Shown piece by piece: positions 59,850-64,000 of a stretch of 64,000 bases of DNA. Both the position numbers and the translations under genes were made by a program. The first letter of the stretch is position 1. Every line of letters starts with the position of its first letter. The stretch spans positions 127,117 through 191,116 of the forward strand of contig DAIQOK010000002.1 in the NCBI GenBank assembly GCA_036787895.1, given 5' to 3'. The notes beneath the pieces were generated by a model. That model was not told the DNA's origin. It searched no databases and saw only the letters and a program-made list of their open reading frames with translations. The DNA is from UBA7662 sp036787895 (GTDB taxonomy: Bacteria; Bacteroidota; Bacteroidia; UBA7662).

Positions 59850-59878
59850 TTGACCTACGCGGATTTCCCTTATTTTAG
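59850..59878 (+). promoter_or_regulatory. Predicted promoter of the wzz-ligase genes
   Basis: TTG at 59850-59852, an 18-nt spacer and TATTTTAG at 59871-59878. One mismatch to TAnnTTTG. The wzz-like ATG follows 19 nt downstream. Confidence 0.45.
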
Positions 59879-59897
59879 CCCAAATTTTTAGCTTGTC

Positions 59898-61022
59898 ATG
59901 CGCGAAAACACCAACAACGCTTACTCCTTTGATTCAATCACCATACTTGGTTTTTTTTACAAATGGCGTAAAGAGATACTGCTTATCTGTGCCCTGGCTG
60001 CTGTGGCTTCGGCCATTTTTTCGGGTCCATTTTTCATCAAGCCCAAATTCAAAAGCACAGTGATTTTGTACCCGGCAACCACTAACTCTATCTCCAAAGC
60101 CCTCCTGAACGAAAATTCATTCGACCGCGATGACCCGCTGGCCTTTGGGGAAGAAGAAGAAGCCGAACAACTTATCCAGGTGTTGTATAGCGATGATATA
60201 CGCGATGAAATAATTCAGAAATACGATTTGATGAATCATTATGACATCGACTCAACTTCGAAAACCAGATACACCAAACTCTACAAAAAATTCAGCGACA
60301 ACATCAGCTTCCGGCGAACCGAATATATGTCGGTTGAAATTAAGGTGCTTGATACCGACCCAATCATGGCAGCCAATATTGCCAACGACATTGCCAATTT
60401 ACTGGACGTCCGCAAAAACACCATCCAACGTGAGCAGGCACTTAAAGGTTTACGCATTGTAGAGGCCCAATTCATTGCCAAAAAAGCTTTTGTTAACCAG
60501 CTCAACGACTCCCTTAACTTCTTCCGCAGCCAGGGTGTATTCGATTATGACTTGCAAACCGACCACCTCATGGAACAGTTTGTAGCAGCCTCGGCTGGTA
60601 AATCGGATGCTGAAGCGCGATTGGAAATCTACCGTGCCGCTGATAAAAGCGAGAAAGATACTGCTATTGTTAACAACAGCGCGCGTTTGGCCGGTTCGAA
60701 ATCGACCTTGATTACTATTCAAAAGCAACTCGATAAATTGTCGATGTATGGCGGTGCGTATACCAGCGTAAAAGAACAACTCGAAAAGGAAAATGAGGAG
60801 TTAGTTAAGCTTCGCTCACGGTACGAAAAGGCTAAAATTGATGCGGAAGAAAGTTTACCGGTGAAATTCATCGTGAACTCTGCGAAAGTAGCCGAAAAGA
60901 AACATACACCTGTGCGCTGGTTGATCGTCGTTTTGTCGACCATGGGTGCTTTTTTGATGTCGTTGCTTGTGCTGATTGCCGTTGAAAACTTCCGCTTCCT
61001 GACGACCCAAAAAGAGGCCTGA
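59898..61022 (+). CDS. Wzz-type polysaccharide chain-length regulator
   Basis: A 374-residue co-polymerase (PCP family). Two transmembrane helices (ILLICALAAVASAIFSG near residue 30 and WLIVVLSTMGAFLMSLLVLI near 345) flank a periplasmic domain with long coiled coils (about 150-320; TNSISKALLNENS, ANDIANLLDVRKNTIQ, KEQLEKENEELVKL). No BY-kinase domain, so it resembles the O-antigen PCP class rather than a capsule kinase. It would set the glycan chain length with the O-antigen polymerase/ligase. It is coupled to the next gene by TGATG. Confidence 0.88.
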   Translation: MRENTNNAYSFDSITILGFFYKWRKEILLICALAAVASAIFSGPFFIKPKFKSTVILYPATTNSISKALLNENSFDRDDPLAFGEEEEAEQLIQVLYSDDIRDEIIQKYDLMNHYDIDSTSKTRYTKLYKKFSDNISFRRTEYMSVEIKVLDTDPIMAANIANDIANLLDVRKNTIQREQALKGLRIVEAQFIAKKAFVNQLNDSLNFFRSQGVFDYDLQTDHLMEQFVAASAGKSDAEARLEIYRAADKSEKDTAIVNNSARLAGSKSTLITIQKQLDKLSMYGGAYTSVKEQLEKENEELVKLRSRYEKAKIDAEESLPVKFIVNSAKVAEKKHTPVRWLIVVLSTMGAFLMSLLVLIAVENFRFLTTQKEA

Positions 61023-62473
61023 TGTTAGCCTTGCCGGCTCTGACCAAAAAATGGTTTTATGTGCTTATGACGCTTTTTGTAAGTGTCAGCAGCTTTATGG
61101 TCGTACAGGAACAGTACTGGTTTCTGGCGGTGCCGGTGGCTTTGTGGTTTGTGTATTTTGTCACCTTTTCTATCGATAAAAGTCTTTTGTTCATAACAGC
61201 GGTCACACCGTTGAGCATTTTGGTCGATTTAAAGGAGGTTGGCCTATCCTTCACGCTTCCCACCGAACCTTTGTTAATGGGCATGATGGTCCTCTTTTAC
61301 ATCAAATTGCTGGTCGAAGGCCGCTACGATAGCCGGGCTTTTTTCCATCCCATTACGCTTTCGATTGTTGCCTATTTGTTGTGGATGGGCTTTACCAGTC
61401 TGAGCAGTACCATGCCACTTATTTCGCTCAAGTTTTTGTTGTCGAATTTGTGGTTCATTACCTGCTTTTATTTTATCGGGCTGCAGTTGTTTCGCAAGCA
61501 GCAGAACCTGCATCGTTTTTTGTGGTTGTACTTCGGGAGTCTGGTCATCGTCATGATTTACAGCATCTTTAACCACAGTCTGGAAGGGTTTACCAAACAA
61601 TCGGCCGACTGGGCTGCTCAACCCTTTGTGATTAATCATGGCATATATGGGGCTATGCTGGCCTTTTTCGTGCCTTTTGTGGTTATTTATTTGCTGCAGG
61701 CACGTTTATTCACCGATAAACCCCTTGTCAGCTTCCTGATGTTATTCCTGCTGGTACTCATCACCGTTGCCATCATCCTTTCTTATACCCGGGCAGCTTG
61801 GGTTAGTGTTTTGGCTGCCCTGGTATTTTATGTCGTTTTGCGACTGCGTATACAATTCCGGACACTACTTCTATTGTTAGGCTTGTTGATAATCGGTCTT
61901 TTCAGTTTTCAATCCACGCTGCTGATGAAGCTCGAACGGAACAAAACCGATTCGGCCACGGATATGTCGCAGCATGTCAAATCCATCTCCAACATACGGA
62001 CCGACGCCTCCAATCTCGAACGACTCAACCGTTGGATGAGTGCCTACCGCATGTTCCAGGAAAAACCCATGTTGGGCTGGGGGCCGGGCACCTATATGTT
62101 TAAATATGCCCCTTTTCAGAAGCCTAAGGACAAAACCATCGTCAGTACCAATATGGCCGACATTGGTGGCATCCACAGTGAATATCTCGGGCCGCTGGTA
62201 GAGATGGGTATACCCGGATTTTTATTGTTTCTGCTTTTGGTGGGCGTGGTCATTTATCGCGGCATGTATTTATATTATTCGCTGCAAACGCCTTACATCA
62301 GAAGTACCTTATTGATGGTCTTGTTGGGGCTGGTAACTTATCTTACCCATGGCTTTCTGAATAACTATCTCGATATCGATAAAACGGCGCTGCTTTTTTG
62401 GGGTTTCATTGGCATGATTACCGCCATCGATTTGTACCACCGCGACCCGGTTTCAGCCGAAGCGGAGGCTTAG
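61022..62473 (+). CDS. O-antigen ligase/polymerase family protein (Wzy_C)
   Basis: A 483-residue membrane protein with about twelve helices. The characteristic periplasmic loop of WaaL/Wzy_C proteins is present as RLNRWMSAYRMFQEKPMLGWGPGTY, then IHSEYLGPLVEMGIPGF (around residues 338-405), and an SYTRAAWVS helix lies before it. It either ligates polymer to lipid A-core or polymerises repeat units; sequence alone does not separate these. It starts at a TGATG overlap with the wzz-like gene. Its 3' end overlaps the convergent SpoIIE-type gene by 21 bp. Confidence 0.9.
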   Translation: MLALPALTKKWFYVLMTLFVSVSSFMVVQEQYWFLAVPVALWFVYFVTFSIDKSLLFITAVTPLSILVDLKEVGLSFTLPTEPLLMGMMVLFYIKLLVEGRYDSRAFFHPITLSIVAYLLWMGFTSLSSTMPLISLKFLLSNLWFITCFYFIGLQLFRKQQNLHRFLWLYFGSLVIVMIYSIFNHSLEGFTKQSADWAAQPFVINHGIYGAMLAFFVPFVVIYLLQARLFTDKPLVSFLMLFLLVLITVAIILSYTRAAWVSVLAALVFYVVLRLRIQFRTLLLLLGLLIIGLFSFQSTLLMKLERNKTDSATDMSQHVKSISNIRTDASNLERLNRWMSAYRMFQEKPMLGWGPGTYMFKYAPFQKPKDKTIVSTNMADIGGIHSEYLGPLVEMGIPGFLLFLLLVGVVIYRGMYLYYSLQTPYIRSTLLMVLLGLVTYLTHGFLNNYLDIDKTALLFWGFIGMITAIDLYHRDPVSAEAEA

Positions 62474-63709
62474 CACTGTTACATCGTCGTCGAATTCCTG
62501 CTGTCCCTTAAAAGCGAGCAGGGCTGACAAAAGTGCCTCATTCAGGGCTTCCACACTCAATTCCTGCTGTGTTTTGATGATTTGTGCCAATCCTTCGCTG
62601 CCGAGGGCCTGGCCACGGAAGTTGGTGAGTTCGCTGGCACCATCGGTAAAGGCTACCAGGGTATCGCCTGGCTGAAGCTGCACTTTACCGAAATTCAAAA
62701 ACGGCAAGTCCGGAAACATACCCAGTATGGTGGTTCCTGCTTTGAGTTCGGTGATATCGCCCTGGCTGAGCAAAAGTGGTGGCACATGACCGGCACTGAT
62801 ATATTTAAGCCATCCAGATTGTCGATCGAGTTTCGCAATAAACAGCGTAATAAACTTCTCCCCCTGGGTAATCGACAGCACCGCTTTATTGAGTTCTCGG
62901 ACCAATTCCGGTAAGGTCGGATGAAAACGGATGAGCGCCCGCAGATTGGCCTGAAAATTCGACATCAGCAAAGCTGCCGGTACCCCTTTACCTGAAACAT
63001 CGGCTACACAGAACACCAATTCTGTTTCATTCACCGGCACCACATCGTAATAATCGCCCCCAACATCGCGGTGAGGCAAATAAATTGCCTTCAATTCAAC
63101 GCCGTCGTTAGCCGGCAATTCGCTGTTATTGGGAATGAGCATGCCCTGCATCTGAGCAGCCAAGGCCAATTCGTTGCGGATTTTTTCCTGTTGTAGCTGA
63201 CGTTCCTGCAGTTTGCGGTTTTCATTGGCAACTGCTACAATATTGGTTACCCCCTGCACATAACTCATGATTTCTTTGCGCACATCAGCATCGTCCTGTT
63301 CAATGGGGCCCAGCAAGACAAAAGCAATGGGATCCTGCTTAAATATCACCGGCACTACCCACTCAAATTCAGGGAAAAGATGTTTGAGCTCCTTATTCAA
63401 CGGCCCCTGGGCACGGTAAGGGAAAAGTTTATCGGGATGAAAGGGATATAAACTCATCTCCACTTGACGAGAACCATATCTGCGCCACTCCGGCTCCTGG
63501 AGATACAACAGAATACGTTTGATTTTCAGCTCCTCTGTGAGCAGATAGCGGTAAATATCGATTAATGCAGCCTGTGAAAAATTGTAGTTGATGGCCTGGG
63601 TGAGTTGCAGCACGGCATCGAGCTGGATATTACGCAGCTCTAATTTGCGGATGAGGTCGATCGCGACCTGCTCTGCATCGGTACCTTGAAGCAAAACGGA
63701 GGGTATCAT
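62453..63709 (-). CDS. SpoIIE-type PP2C phosphatase with N-terminal sensor domain
   Basis: A 418-residue serine/threonine phosphatase of the RsbU/SpoIIE group. An N-terminal GAF-like region (about 15-165; INYNFSQAALIDIYRYLL) is linked by a coiled coil (ANENRKLQERQLQQEKIRN) to the PP2C domain, with metal-binding Asp in HRDVGGDYYDV, VADVSGKGVPAALLM, TDGASEL and DDDVTVLSL. Such proteins dephosphorylate anti-sigma factor antagonists in partner-switch systems; no kinase or antagonist gene adjoins it. It is convergent with the O-antigen ligase gene and overlaps it. Confidence 0.93.
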   Translation of the reverse strand: MIPSVLLQGTDAEQVAIDLIRKLELRNIQLDAVLQLTQAINYNFSQAALIDIYRYLLTEELKIKRILLYLQEPEWRRYGSRQVEMSLYPFHPDKLFPYRAQGPLNKELKHLFPEFEWVVPVIFKQDPIAFVLLGPIEQDDADVRKEIMSYVQGVTNIVAVANENRKLQERQLQQEKIRNELALAAQMQGMLIPNNSELPANDGVELKAIYLPHRDVGGDYYDVVPVNETELVFCVADVSGKGVPAALLMSNFQANLRALIRFHPTLPELVRELNKAVLSITQGEKFITLFIAKLDRQSGWLKYISAGHVPPLLLSQGDITELKAGTTILGMFPDLPFLNFGKVQLQPGDTLVAFTDGASELTNFRGQALGSEGLAQIIKTQQELSVEALNEALLSALLAFKGQQEFDDDVTVLSLRFG

Positions 63710-63926
63710 GGTGATAAAACGAATTTAGCCGATTTTAGTCTTACCATCAAAAACTACAGCTCAAATCAATGTTAGCACGCTGATTATCAGGGGCAGGACT
63801 TTATACAAAAAATGTTAAGCTTTAGTATAAATGCGTAAAGGCGTGCCGCTGGCGCGAGGTCGATGGTCCATAGTCCATGGATACCTATGGACTATGGACC
63901 ATCGACGCCCGAAGGGCATATACAAC
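63710..63926. repeat. Spacer with perfect 20-bp inverted repeat
   Basis: No gene is visible. The arms 63859-63878 (GTCGATGGTCCATAGTCCAT) and 63887-63906 are perfect reverse complements around an 8-nt GGATACCT loop. It is followed by GCCCGAAGGGCA, a module also found in the 126-bp array (on the other strand, 8757-8768). Two plausible roles are a stem-loop at transcript ends and a dispersed repeat. Confidence 0.85.
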
Positions 63927-64000
63927 TTAAAACGTATCCAAATCCACCGGACGCATAACGCCGAACCACTTCACTACTTTTTCACCCAGGGCACCAGCAT
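63927..64000 (-). CDS. 3' end of an unidentified gene (partial)
   Basis: The minus strand ends an open frame with TAA at 63929-63927. Visible residues are AGALGEKVVKWF followed by GVMRPVDLDTF, 23 codons before the window edge. I do not recognise the family. The pairing of a sensible, charged helix with an aspartate-rich end supports a real C-terminus, but the gene body is outside the window. Confidence 0.5.
   Translation of the reverse strand, partial: AGALGEKVVKWFGVMRPVDLDTF

Noticed and set aside
1..64000. Insertion sequence, prophage, defence island or biosynthetic gene cluster
   Set aside because: No transposase, integrase, phage structural gene, restriction-modification, toxin-antitoxin pair or synthase gene was recognised; the ribbon-helix-helix gene at 21430 is linked to an SPFH gene, not to a toxin.

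Overview
The window reads as a chromosomal scaffold from a member of the Bacteroidota, probably an environmental lineage near Saprospiria or Chitinophagia assembled from metagenomic data (the rank below phylum is inference). The signs are type IX secretion (T9SS) sorting tails, a TamL/TamB pair with a lipoprotein-type TamL, the order rpmH-rnpA-yidD, DUF6588 and DUF2147 proteins, and recurring -7 promoter boxes of the Bacteroidota form TAnnTTTG in place of an E. coli -10. Three runs of exactly 100 N (570-669, 780-879, 8779-8878) are scaffolding gaps, and all three lie inside tandem-repeat arrays.

Layout. 1-9.3 kb: a small GIY-YIG nuclease, a 119-bp tandem palindromic array, an M61 peptidase, rho, a small envelope protein, a TPR histidine kinase, serS and a second array of 126-bp units. 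9.3-13.3 kb: two divergent T9SS cargo proteins. 14-22.5 kb: a Nudix hydrolase, an acyltransferase, an M28/M61 peptidase pair, SlyD, a tandem universal stress protein, an NAD-dependent epimerase-like protein, a hypothetical protein, a ribbon-helix-helix protein and an SPFH protein. 22.7-28 kb: an eight-PAS histidine kinase with an overlapping response regulator gene, a thioesterase and an Rrf2 regulator. 28-38 kb: the tamB-tamL pair, a ferredoxin/ferredoxin reductase pair, a cytochrome b5-like protein and asd. 38-51 kb: a lamin-tail surface protein, an ArsR regulator, tsaB, an M28-PDZ peptidase, a TauE-like permease, an S41 protease, yidD, rnpA, rpmH, a second ArsR regulator, lpdA, a third T9SS cargo protein, a DUF2147 protein and a PAP2 phosphatase. 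51.6-62.5 kb: tRNA-Met, a START-like protein, an LptF/G permease and a surface-polysaccharide locus (GT4, GT2, GT9, flippase, Wzz, O-antigen ligase) interrupted by a DUF6588 protein. 62.5-64 kb: a SpoIIE-type phosphatase, a perfect 20-bp inverted repeat and the 3' end of an unidentified gene.

The largest functional theme is envelope biogenesis: TamL/TamB for outer-membrane assembly, LptF/G for LPS export, the polysaccharide genes for glycan synthesis and polymerisation, and surface or periplasmic peptidases. Most of the remainder is housekeeping.

I found no defence island, CRISPR array, prophage, transposase or biosynthetic cluster, and no operon that I would call a new system. The least explained material is noncoding: two tandem arrays of palindromic units, a dispersed palindrome family that shares sequence modules between 8.7, 22.6 and 63.9 kb, and two near-identical ACGC-N4-GCGT hairpins just upstream of unrelated start codons. 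The most unusual protein is a Rho factor whose N-terminal helical domain appears to be replaced by a long disordered Arg/Asp/Asn-rich region.
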